DNA of 64,000 nucleotides from Vitrella brassicaformis. Taxonomy: Eukaryota; Sar; Vitrellaceae. The notes below the pieces were generated by a model. That model saw only the letters and a program-made list of their open reading frames with translations, did not search any database and was not told the DNA's origin. The stretch's first letter is position 1. The number at the start of each line of letters is the position of its first letter. A program made the translations under genes and the position numbers. The stretch spans positions 58,748 through 122,747 of the forward strand of contig CDMY01000231.1 in assembly GCA_001179505.1 (NCBI GenBank), in the 5' to 3' direction. This document shows, piece after piece, positions 54,923 to 64,000 of this stretch.

Positions 54923-56803
54923 ATGAGATCCCGCTCCTTCTCGACACTAGCATCTGCCCTGGATGCTGATCTCATCGGCTTCATCGGCCTCGGTGAGCAG
55001 CAGAGCAGATCCAACACGGGAGGTTCATGGTGATCATCGTGTGTATGTATTGCATATATGTGCAGGCAACATGGGTCTGCCGATGGCGTCCAACCTGCTG
55101 ACGCACGGGCGTAGGCTGCTGGTGTTCGACATGTCTGATGAGAGGCTGCAGGAGGCCCAGAAGAGGGGTGCCAAGGCCGCACAGAGCGTCGCACATGTGG
55201 CCCGGGAGGTGAGCGAAGCGACCATTGATTGCAGTGCATCTGCATGCACCAGGATGTCTGTGACATTCCTTCGTTCGTTCCTCCTCTGGCTGGGTGTGGT
55301 GTGTGTAGGCTCGCGTCGTGATGACCATGCTGCCGGCCACGAAACACGTCAAGGCCGTGTACCTCGGCGAAACAGGTCAGTCAGCATACATACACACGTG
55401 AGGGACCAGATGGATGAAGTGAGGCGGAAAGGTTTAGTGAGTGAGTGCGTCCTCGCTGTTGTGCAGGTCTACTCGCCAATCTGGGGGAGAAGGGCAGTCT
55501 TATCATCGACTCGTCGACCATCGACCCTGTGAGTGCGGAAGAGGTCAACAAGGAGGCCACATCGGCGGGTTATCGGATGGTGGATGCCCCGGTGTCTGGC
55601 GGCGTGCCTGGGGCGGTGGACGCGACGCTCACCTTCATGGTCGGGGGCACCGATGACAACTTCAAGGTACGTACGTACGTCCACTACACCTCACCTGTCT
55701 GTCGGTCCGCATGGTTTGCGTGAGTGGTGGCACAATGAATGCGACCAAATCCATCCTGTCCTGCTGTGCTGTTGTTGTATCGTTTCCGATTTGATGTGTG
55801 TGGATGTCATGTGCTGTGATGGGTGGTTCGGTTCAGGCTACCCAGCCGCTGCTGGCCATGATGGGCAAGAGTGTGGTCCATTGTGGGGGCCCGGGCAAGG
55901 GAGCAGCCTTCAAGGTAAGCGTCGCAAGCACAGACGCTGGCCAGCCAGATAAGATAGCACGTGTGTGTCAAGCAAGACTTGCTTGTGTCGCCCTCCCTCT
56001 GCAGGTGTGCAACAACTTGATCCTTGCCGTGAGCATGCTGGGCGTGTCGGAGGGCTTCAGACTCGCCGAGTCTCTCGGTCAGCCCAGGCTGCCGTGTGAC
56101 AGATCAGATTCCGGACACGCCTAATGCAATGCAATGCAAGCCACACAAGTGTAGTGTCTGTCTGTCTGCCGTGTGTGTCACACGCAGGCGTGGACCTCAA
56201 CAAGTTCGCCTCAGTCGTCAACACGTCATCCGGCAGGTACTGTACTTCCCACACAGACACATGGACCGGATGCATCCGTCCACCCAAACCAGCAGGCACA
56301 CACACGTCTTCGGGCGGCCCCTCTCTGTGCTGTGGTGTGCAGGTGCTGGTCGTCTGATACCTACAACCCTGCACCCGGTGTCATGGATAACGTACCGGCC
56401 TCCAGGTGTGTGAGTCAGTCAGTCCAGTGGACGAACGATGCGATTCGATGGCATCCATCACAATGAATGCCTATGCTTCGTGATTCGATTCACCATCCGT
56501 CGATGCCATGCCATGTCATGTGTGCCTTTCAGGGATTATGTGGGCGGGTTTGCGATAGATTTGATGGTCAAGGACCTGGGTCTGGCGCTGAGTGCGGCCG
56601 AGGTGACCAAGGCACCGCTGCCCGCCACCAAAGAGGCACACCGCCTCTACGGACAAGTCGCCGCCAAAGGTACGTGTAAGTGAAGGCAATTGATGAGCGT
56701 CAAGACACTCAGGGCTGGCCGCATGTGTGTGTGTCTTGGCTGCTGTCACTCAGGTCATGGCTCGTTGGACTTCGGCAGCGTCTACAAGTATGGCGGCACC
56801 TGA
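54923..56803 (+). CDS. HIBADH: 3-hydroxyisobutyrate dehydrogenase, mitochondrial-type
   Basis: Join 54923-54992, 55066-55208, 55309-55375, 55467-55666, 55837-55914, 56005-56077, 56188-56236, 56343-56405, 56533-56669, 56754-56803, 309 residues, normal for the family. A presequence (MRSRSFSTLASALDADL) leads into the NAD-binding motif GFIGLGNMGLPMA. The substrate motif DAPVSGGVPGA and the catalytic Lys region GKGAAFKVCNNLILA follow. The C-terminal half has DYVGGFAIDLMVKDLGLAL and ends DFGSVYKYGGT. The enzyme oxidises 3-hydroxyisobutyrate to methylmalonate semialdehyde in valine catabolism. The Rossmann glycine motif is cut by intron 1 (GLG|NMG). Confidence 0.95.
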
Positions 56804-57921
56804 AAGAAAGAGTGCGTTGGCCGCGTCGTATGCCATCAGCATCAGTTTTTCGTCGACCTGTCTAGCTACACACACACACACACACACAGAGACACAGACA
56901 TTTACACAGCTCTTATGGTGTCAGTCAGTTTCTTCCCTTGGTCGCCCCTGTGCCCGCCTCGGCTGACTTGCCTCTTGATCGATCCACCGACCAAGAGCAC
57001 AAGTCTGCTGGGCGTGTCACAGCTGGAGGATGGGGAGGACAGACAGCCTCACTAATGTGTGATGAATCAGTGCATGGGGCGTCTGTCTTTTTTGGGTGAC
57101 GATTGGTTCATTCTTATTCCGTTTTGTGCGTCCGTCCGTAGTGGACAGACAAGGCGTGGGGCGGCGCCTTCTCTCTCCTTCCTTTTTTTGAGCCGTACGT
57201 GCGTATCTCGTCAGTCACGGTGAATGTGTGGTGTGTTGCCGTTGTTGCTGCGGAGGTGCTGCCTGTGTGTATCACCGCCTGGTCATAGTCTGTCCATCCC
57301 CTTTGTTTGTATGTGGTGGGGTGGTGTGTGGCAACACAACCTGACGGACCCACCGTGTGTGTTTTTGTGTGAATGCCGCGCCCGTCCCAACCACCGGAAG
57401 CTGCTCATTTCGACTCGACTGGACTGGCCGTTAACTGGAAAGACATTAACTCATAGCCCAACGTCAGGCAGAGTCTGTCGGTCTGTCATGAAATGAACTG
57501 TGTCAATCGACCAACTCTCAATCACGCGACAAACATGCCAGCCCATCCTCAGCGCCCGCCTGGCGTATCTTCTAGCGCCCGCCTGGCCCACACGCACACA
57601 CAAACGAGCACGGGCCCACCCAATCACCTGGCTATACGACTTCTCAACCAGGCGGCCGGAAAAAGCATTGGCCTCTCTGCCCCACACACCATCCACCGTG
57701 ACGCCCAAGGGGGTGAAGTGGATGGACTTGTCCTCGCACACACTGGCGGTTAACCAACGCAGTGGTCGACCGACACACAGTGTGATCCACTCCATGCACT
57801 GCACTGAATGCAATTGAGTCCACAAACCAACGGACACAAAATCCTTGCAGGCCACGCTTCGCTTCGCTTCGCTTCACCCCTCACTCACAGGACAGACATC
57901 TGTCTGTCAACAAAAAACCCC
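56804..57921. other. Intergenic between convergent genes, no firm gene
   Basis: (CA)n at about 56867-56890 and (GCTTC)n at about 57858-57876. A minus-strand open frame at 57451-57855 is described under rejected items. Confidence 0.45.
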
Positions 57922-59107
57922 TCATGCTCGTGCCATCCAGGCACTGAATGCCTTAGGGTAGTCTGTCTGGATGGCTGTGATGCCGTCAGGGTGCCTCACA
58001 GCGTACGACCAATCGCCCTACACACACACATACAGACACACCTGCCGGCCGGCCTGCCGGCCTGCCTACTGATGTGTGTGTGTGATGTGCTGTGTTGTGT
58101 TGTGTTGTGATGAGAGACCCACCTCCTCGTTAAGTATCCAAATGACAACAGGCACCCCCCGCCTCTCCAAATGACGCCACAGACCTGTCAGGACACACAC
58201 ATTCACACACATCATGGATAATATGATATATAGATGTGTGGACGATTCAATCAGTGAGGCGCATGACTTGACTTGCCTTGCCCACCTGGTCTGTTGATGA
58301 GCACCTTGGCCATGTAGGCCTTGGCCCAGAACCACCACCCCACCTTCTTGCCCTTCATCTCGGCAACTTTTGCGAACAGATTGACGATAAGGGAATTCAC
58401 CAAGGGGACATTGTAGACCTGCAAGCAAGCAACCCATCACACCCCACGCATACGCACACGCACACGCAGCCGCAGCAGAGTGACACTGACGACGGACACA
58501 CACAGTCCTCCTCGTGTGTGTACCAGGTTGTTTGGGATGCTCACGAAGGGCAGAAGGCCCATTGTGTAGAGCGCGACGATTCTCAGAAATTCGGGCTTGA
58601 CAGTGATGCACGGGACGGACGTATCCTTGGCCTGCATCACACACAGAGGCCACAGAAAGAAAAGAGGCCACTTGATTCAGCGGCCCCGGTCTGTTTGTCT
58701 GGCTGCATACCCACCATGAGTTTCTCCTTGAGGGATTTGTTGAAGGGGTTGCCCCAGACAGTGCGGTTCTTCCGCCCCGAATTGACCAGCTCTCGGTACA
58801 CAGCATCGACTGTCGCCTGGTCGTCATCCCACAGCTCAAGGATGGCAAACATGTCAGGCCCGAGAGCCGCCAACACATCCTTCAGCAGCGACAGGCGGCC
58901 ACCTGCGCACACACGAACAGACAAACACAACACGCGAACAGCGGTAGGGAGGGAGGGAGGTGTTCGTGCCTGCGTGCGAAAGTGTGTGTCTGTGTGTGAC
59001 TACCGTACCGTCTGTTTTGACGGGATGGGGGATCAGCAGGTTGGGTGGCAACTCCTTCTTCAGCGGAGGGATGTCGTCGTAGTTGAGACTGCAGACAGAC
59101 ACAAGAC

Positions 59108-59143
<36 letters not shown>

Positions 59144-59592
59144 CCGGTGCCCAACCATGGCAGGAGATAGATACAGGTGAGCTGTGTGTTGTGTCCCTTC
59201 TCCCCACCAGTCACTCACTCTTTCAGCTCTTTGTCTGCTCCCGTCAGGTTTTTCAGCCCCGAGTGGTACGCCACGGCCACGCCGTCCTTGGTCATCCGTG
59301 CATCAATCTGGCACCCCGCCGCGCCGTTCGCCACGCAGTTGTTGACTGCACTGACGGTGTTCTCGGCCTCTTCGCCGCCTCCCGCCCGATGCCCCACGCA
59401 CAACACGCGGCCTCCTCGAGCTTTTTTCGCATCGAAGAAGATCTTCTGCCGGATGTCCGAGGGGTCAGGTCGGCCCCAGAGGAGGTGGGGATACCGCCCG
59501 AAGATCTCCGAGATGAGTGCATAGGTAGCGACAGCCCCGCCGGCGACGACCAGAGGCCGAAGCCATGGATGGGCGTCGGTTGACGATGCCAT
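57922..59592 (-). CDS. Glycerophosphodiester phosphodiesterase family protein
   Basis: Complement of join 57922-58017, 58123-58184, 58286-58418, 58524-58631, 58715-58902, 59009-59088, 59219-59592, 346 residues. It begins with an uncleaved-signal-type helix (LRPLVVAGGAVATYALI). GDPD landmarks: VGHRAGGGEEAENTVSAV (catalytic His and the Glu-Asn-Thr motif), QIDARMTKDGVAVAYHSG, MFAILELWDDDQATVDAV, VPVVIWILNEE and the end DGITAIQTDYPKAF. GDPD enzymes split glycerophosphodiesters to glycerol-3-phosphate and an alcohol, with a bound metal. The usual E-x-D metal motif in the second block is Q-I-D here and the usual HD is HS. Activity may therefore differ or be lost. Probably membrane-anchored. Confidence 0.88.
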
Positions 59593-59654
59593 TGGCGGAG
59601 CCTGAAAAGATTTGCGAGCTCATTGGCTGACTTGAAGGGTGGGGGTGGTGGAAA
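59593..59654. promoter_or_regulatory. Shared 62-base region between divergent GDPD and SET-protein starts
   Basis: The shortest divergent spacing in the window. GGTGGGGGTGGTGG on the plus strand is the only notable tract. Confidence 0.5.
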
Positions 59655-60769
59655 ATGAACAGCTTTTTCAGCTCCCTTTGGACCCCGCCGTACGGCCACA
59701 TCAGCTTCACTCACACGCCCCCGTTTCCCGCCGCGTGTTGTGTGGCTCCGAGCAAGCTGCACAAGCGGGGCGTGTTTGCCACCCGCCATCTGCACAGGGG
59801 AGAGCTGATTGAGATGTGCCCGGTCCTCAAAATCGACGCGCGGTACCTCCTGCCGCAGACGGGGCTCAGGTACACAGAGGGGAATTACAATTGCATGCAA
59901 CGCAAAGCTCCTAACAAGCCCATCCGTTGTTTTGTGTCTGTTGCTCCCTCCTTTGTGTGTGTGCAGGGACTATGTGTTTGATCCGCAGGAGGCCTGGTGC
60001 GGCCCGGGCAAACACACCTGCCTGCTGGCGGTAAGTAAGAAAGAAACCCTCAGACGTTGGAGTGGAGTGTGCACGTTCTTTCAGTTGGGGAACGGTTCGC
60101 TGTACAACCATGCTCCCAATGGTCGCGGCGCCAACTGCACCTGGCACTACGACAAGACCAGGGAGGTCATGGTGCTCTACGCGACCGCTGCAGTGGCCGC
60201 CGGGACCGAACTCCTGCACGACTACTCTGACGTAAGAAGGAACCAATAGAACCAACCGGATGAAATCGAGTCGTAAACAAAGCGGCCCATTAGTGTGTTT
60301 GGATGGATGGATGGATGGATGGATGTGTGTGTGTGTGCAGGACTACTGGAAGGCTCGCCCCACCCAGGCTGCAGTCCCTCCTCCCTCCGGCCAAGCTCAT
60401 CCCGCCCTGCACACCACAGCCCCTGCCGCCCCGGCGGCGGCACCGGTGCCAGGGCCAGCCCAGCAGGCGCCCGTCATGAAGCACACAGGAGAGGGCGGCA
60501 TCACACAAGGGGCGGGCATCACACAAGGGCCGGGGCCGCTCGCACCCCTCGAACATCCACCCAACGCCATCCCTGTCCGGCCGCTCCATCGCCAGCCGCC
60601 ACTGCCAGGCTATGCGGGTGCGCCGTTCCGTCCTCCAGTGACACCGCTGGCTGTGACGCGCTCGGTCATGGCACAGGGCCCCCCGGGAGGGTTTGTGGGG
60701 ACGGTGGTGATGCCGCCGGTTGGCCAGCTGCACACCACACAGATGGTTAGGAAGGAGGGTGACAACTGA
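59655..60769 (+). CDS. SET-domain protein (putative lysine methyltransferase)
   Basis: Join 59655-59869, 59967-60030, 60085-60231, 60341-60769, 284 residues. The SET fold fills residues 25-145: KLHKRGVFATRHLHRGELIE, the first strand pair; CPVLKIDARYLL; the core LGNGSLYNHAPNGRGANCTW, equivalent to the NHS/C motif that binds S-adenosylmethionine; VMVLYATAAVAAGTELLHDY, ending in the Tyr of the active site; then DYW. This short form resembles single-domain SET proteins of algae and protists. The C-terminal 140 residues are Pro/Ala/Gly-rich and disordered-looking (APAAPAAAPVPGPAQQ, GGITQGAGITQGPG). The substrate is unknown. Confidence 0.85.
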
Positions 60770-62205
60770 AGGATGATTATGGGGCCGTGGCGAGGGGGAG
60801 GGAGGGAGGGAGGGAGAGAGAGCGAGCCTGGCTGGCTGTGTAACTAACGGTGAGTCCGTGAGCGAGGCGTGTTGTTCGTATGTACAGGTGGGCTGGCCAA
60901 GAGTCGCTGGTTGGCTGTCGAAGCGGGATCTGGTTGTGTGGTGTGTGTGTGTGTATATATATATATATCGCTTCCTATGAACGCGACGGAGGCTGGTTGG
61001 CTGCATGGATGGAATGTCTGTTGCCTGACGGACTGACCAGGGAGGGGAGGGGAGGGGCAATAAGATTTCGCCATTCAGTCAGCTGCGACAGACATGCAAT
61101 CATCCATCCATCATTCAAGGCATTCAAGGCAAAGGAGAGGTCTGTCGATTTGCACTGCAGGCGCATGCACATGCACGTCTGTCTGTCTTGTGTCTGCTAT
61201 AGATGAGTGCACTCATGCAACCATCACTGCATGGCTGGTACAAACACACAAACATGGGAATACATACATACAGACATCTGGAGCTAAGACGCACCGCACC
61301 AACCGACACACACCCACAGCCCACAGGCAGACAGACAGACAGCCCCAATAACTGTAGGTAGGTACTGTACGATCCTTTCCTTGGCCAGCTGTTTGCTCTC
61401 GACCGACCAGTCAGTCAATCAATTGGCTAACTAATTGGTTAACAAACAAAGGACACACGCGCACACATACACACACATAGGTACATCCATCCCATACACG
61501 TACAAGCACACGACCCCACCCCCCACCCCCCCTGCACATGGCCNNNNNNNNNNNNNNNNNNNNNNNNNNNNNNNNNNNNNNNNNNNNNNNNNNNNNNNNN
61601 NNNNNNNNNNNNNNNNNNNNNNNNNNNNNNNNNNNNNNNNNNNNNNNNNNNNNNNNNNNNNNNNNNNNNNNNNNNNNNNNNNNNNNNNNNNNNNNNNNNN
61701 NNNNNNNNNNNNNNNNNNNNNNNNNNNNNNNNNNNNNNNNNNNNNNNNNNNNNNNNNNNNNNNNNNNNNNNNNNNNNNNNNNNNNNNNNNNNNNNNNNNN
61801 NNNNNNNNNNNNNNNNNNNNNNNNNNNNNNNNNNNNNNNNNNNGCCCTGCCTGTACTTGGGGACGTTTCCTTCGTCGCCTGGACTGACGCAAAACAACCG
61901 ACACGACACACCAAATGTCAATGGCACTCGACGTGGTCCTTTCTCTCTCTTAACTCAATGGGTCTGTCTGTCTGTCTGACGCCACAGAGTGCACATGGAC
62001 GGATGAATGACAGCAGCCAAACAAAGCGGACGGCGGAAAACGGCTACCTCTCTCTGTGTGTGGCGTGCGTGGATGCGCGTGTGTGTGCTCCTCCACCCCA
62101 TTCCATCCCATCCCAAGAAATGAGTAATAACGACTGACTGACTTCATCTGTGCCGTCCCTCCCGCCTCCTTCCCCCCCGCATCACAGCTGGGCGGTGTGC
62201 ATGTG
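60770..62205. other. Intergenic, microsatellite-rich, contains an assembly gap
   Basis: (GGGA)n at about 60790-60815, (TG)n then (TA)n at 60938-60968, CAGACAGA at 61325-61345. No gene seen on either side of the gap. Confidence 0.5.
61544..61843. other. Assembly gap, 300 N
   Basis: Second gap of exactly 300 N, in intergenic repeat-rich DNA. Confidence 0.95.
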
Positions 62206-63927
62206 TCATGCTGTCCTGACAGGCATGGGTATGGCGGGCTGTTGCCGCAGCTCACGTTCCCTCTCGTCAAAGTCATCCTCGTCGCTGTCGTAGTCTTCGC
62301 CTAGCTCAATCGGCACATCACCTGTGTGGATGAACGAGACGGACCGACACATATGAGAAAGAAGTCTCTGTGTGTGTGTGTGTGTGTGTGTGTACCAGGG
62401 TAGTCTCCGCCCCTGTAGTTGCTCATCTGTATCTCGCGTAACCTCTGCTCCTCCTCATCGTCCTCCTCTATATCACCCACACACATACGCACACATACAC
62501 ACAGAGCCGGAGGTGCACACCTCGTGTTGTCTTTTTTTCCCTTTTCGTGTGGCAGCAAATGGGTGTGTGTCTCTGTATACCGGCCATGGTCTCGTAGGTG
62601 ACGGGTTTGGTCCTTACGGACTGACAAATGATCACGATCATCGCTGAAAGACGGAGGGAGGGAGGGAGGGAAGGGCCAGAGGCACACGGAAAGAGCATGC
62701 GGGGAATTGTTTTCATGTTTGTCATATGGGTACGTACCGATCAGTACGGCAGAGACCCCGACAATCGCTGCCGTCCAAATGCCTGCAGGACCCACACACC
62801 CACACCACAACACACCACACCACAACACACCACAACAGAGAGGGTATCAGAAAGCAGCTGCCAACGCGTGAAGCCATAACCCCCCACTGACCGATCTTAG
62901 AAGAGAGTGCGGCCTCGTCCATGCTGGCGTCTCCTCCCTCGCCCGTGAGTGTCTGTCCGCCCTCACTGATGGTGCCATTACGTCCCTGCCCCCTGTCGCT
63001 CGAGCCCTGTTGTGCATGGGGATAGGACGGGGGGGCGGGGGGATGGGGCAGCGCATGACCATCCAGAGTATTCGACTTGCCACCACCCCCTCCACTGGAT
63101 GGCTGTGCTGGTGCTGGTGCTGGTGGGTGTGGGATGGGGGCGGATGAGTCGTCGAGTGGTGGTGGGACGGTCGTGTCAGAGGTGGATGTGTGTGGACGAG
63201 ACACAGGGGGCAGGGCAGTGGGGGTGCGTGGGGGGCTAGATGGGCTAGACGACGAGGATGTGTTGGCGGGGGGTGGGCTAGGGGTGCTCGTGGTGGTGCT
63301 CGTGGTGGTGGTGGTGGTAAGCAGTGGTGCGTCCGTGTCTGTCGATACCGGCGGACTTGTCGAGTAGAACTCCTTCGGATACAGCGGCAGGGCCTTGTGC
63401 TCAGGAGCTGACAACCACACACACAGAAGGCCATGTTTTCCCGTCCATCCCTCCCTCGTGACCGACAGTACGACGGTGGCTTACGTGGCGGCCTCAGTTT
63501 GTCCAGGTATCTTGGGCATGCTGCATCGGCGAAACCTGCATCCACCCAACACAACACCACAGCACACCGCAGCACACCACATCAACCTGTCCGTCTGTCT
63601 GTCTGTCTGTCTGATGGTTTTCGGCTTGGCACTCTCTTGTCTGTCGTGCCGACTGACCGACTCTATCCTCGGTGCGGTCAAATATGACGTCCCTCTGCAC
63701 CATGAACGACATGCCCAGCACCGTGTCATGCTTCCGGTTGTCGTCGATGGCCAAACACCACTTCCTGATGAACAAACCAACCAACCACAGACACACAGCA
63801 CACGGTCAATGGGGAAGGCGGGCAACTGAATGCCTCTTCTCCCTGCGATCGTCTCTCTCTCTCGTACTTGGACGGTGGCTTTGGGAAGAGGTACGAGTGC
63901 GCTCTCCAATGGATGGTGCCGCCACCC
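62206..63927 (-). CDS. Membrane-anchored pepsin-family aspartyl protease (plasmepsin V/ASP5-like), 3' part
   Basis: Complement of exons 63868-63927, 63658-63764, 63485-63535, 62892-63407, 62738-62782, 62581-62643, 62396-62467, 62206-62321; the 5' part lies beyond the right edge. The first visible exons encode the end of the C-terminal protease lobe: GGTIHWRAHSYLFP, KWCLAIDDN, TVLGMSFMVQRDVIFDRTEDRVGFADAACP. The pairing of WCLAIDDN-like, VIFDR and VGFA motifs is typical of pepsin-fold proteases, and a C-terminal membrane anchor points to the plasmepsin V/ASP5 group, which mature exported or dense-granule proteins in Apicomplexa. A Ser/Thr/Pro-rich stalk of about 165 residues follows, then a membrane helix (WTAAIVGVSAVLIGAMIVIICQ, split by an intron) and a short, very acidic tail (EEDDEEEQRLREIQMSNYRG). 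Catalytic Asp residues are outside the window. Confidence 0.8.
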
Positions 63928-64000
63928 CTGCAATCAACCAACCAACCACCGACTCCATCCACAGGCGCCCCGTCCCTCCCTCCCTCTGCCCCTCTGTGGT

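Noticed and set aside
57451-57855. Minus-strand open frame of 134 codons with some non-repetitive composition
   Set aside because: The ATG is at the extreme 5' end within a GCTTC repeat, there is no family and no splice evidence; possibly a 3' UTR or a small gene, but not supportable.

Overview
This is nuclear DNA from a protist. Genes are dense, on both strands, and broken by many short introns of roughly 55-120 bases with GT or GC donors and pyrimidine-rich or TG-repeat tracts before the AG. Intergenic DNA is full of TGTC/CACA/GGAT microsatellites. A malonyl-type polyketide synthase, a plasmepsin V-like membrane aspartyl protease, a pre-protein with a bipartite plastid-type leader and a repeat-rich organelle RNA-binding protein together suggest a photosynthetic alveolate, most likely a chromerid such as Vitrella. 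That identification is inference; the window holds no rRNA or other marker. All models below were built by eye from reading frames and splice sites, and phases were checked exon by exon wherever exons are listed.

Left part (1-24.9 kb): the end of a polyketide synthase (minus), then a cluster of small secreted-protein genes on the plus strand: a phospholipase A2, two glycine-zipper repeat proteins and a short Cys-rich protein. Downstream of three of these genes lies a similar spacer plus a copy of the 3' end of the nucleoporin gene SEH1. The complete SEH1 gene (14673-16938, minus) ends the array; the two other copies are truncated, to seven-eight exons (9034-10248) and to one exon (3528-3640). 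This is a nested tandem segmental duplication. Next come a secreted protein (minus) divergent from a GH10 xylanase (plus), then a Cys-rich secreted protein (minus) divergent from a large secreted protein (plus).

Middle (25-43 kb): a PH/coiled-coil protein (minus) head-to-head with the ubiquitin-like sulphur carrier URM1 (plus); an F-box-like gene with an apparent frameshift; a probable plastid protein joining a medium-chain dehydrogenase/reductase to a thioredoxin domain; an assembly gap; a 77-base perfect tandem duplication; a TauD/TfdA-type dioxygenase with an inserted membrane segment; a small membrane protein; and an unknown gene.

Right part (41-64 kb): two convergent, N-myristoylation-type paralogues, one of which carries an acidic insertion of about 1,000 residues; an organelle RNA-binding-type repeat protein; a multi-pass membrane protein; UTP23 (ribosome biogenesis) head-to-head with HIBADH (valine catabolism); a GDPD-family protein head-to-head with a SET-domain protein; a second gap; and the 3' end of the membrane aspartyl protease. 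Seven gene pairs are divergent, five of them with start codons less than 180 bases apart.
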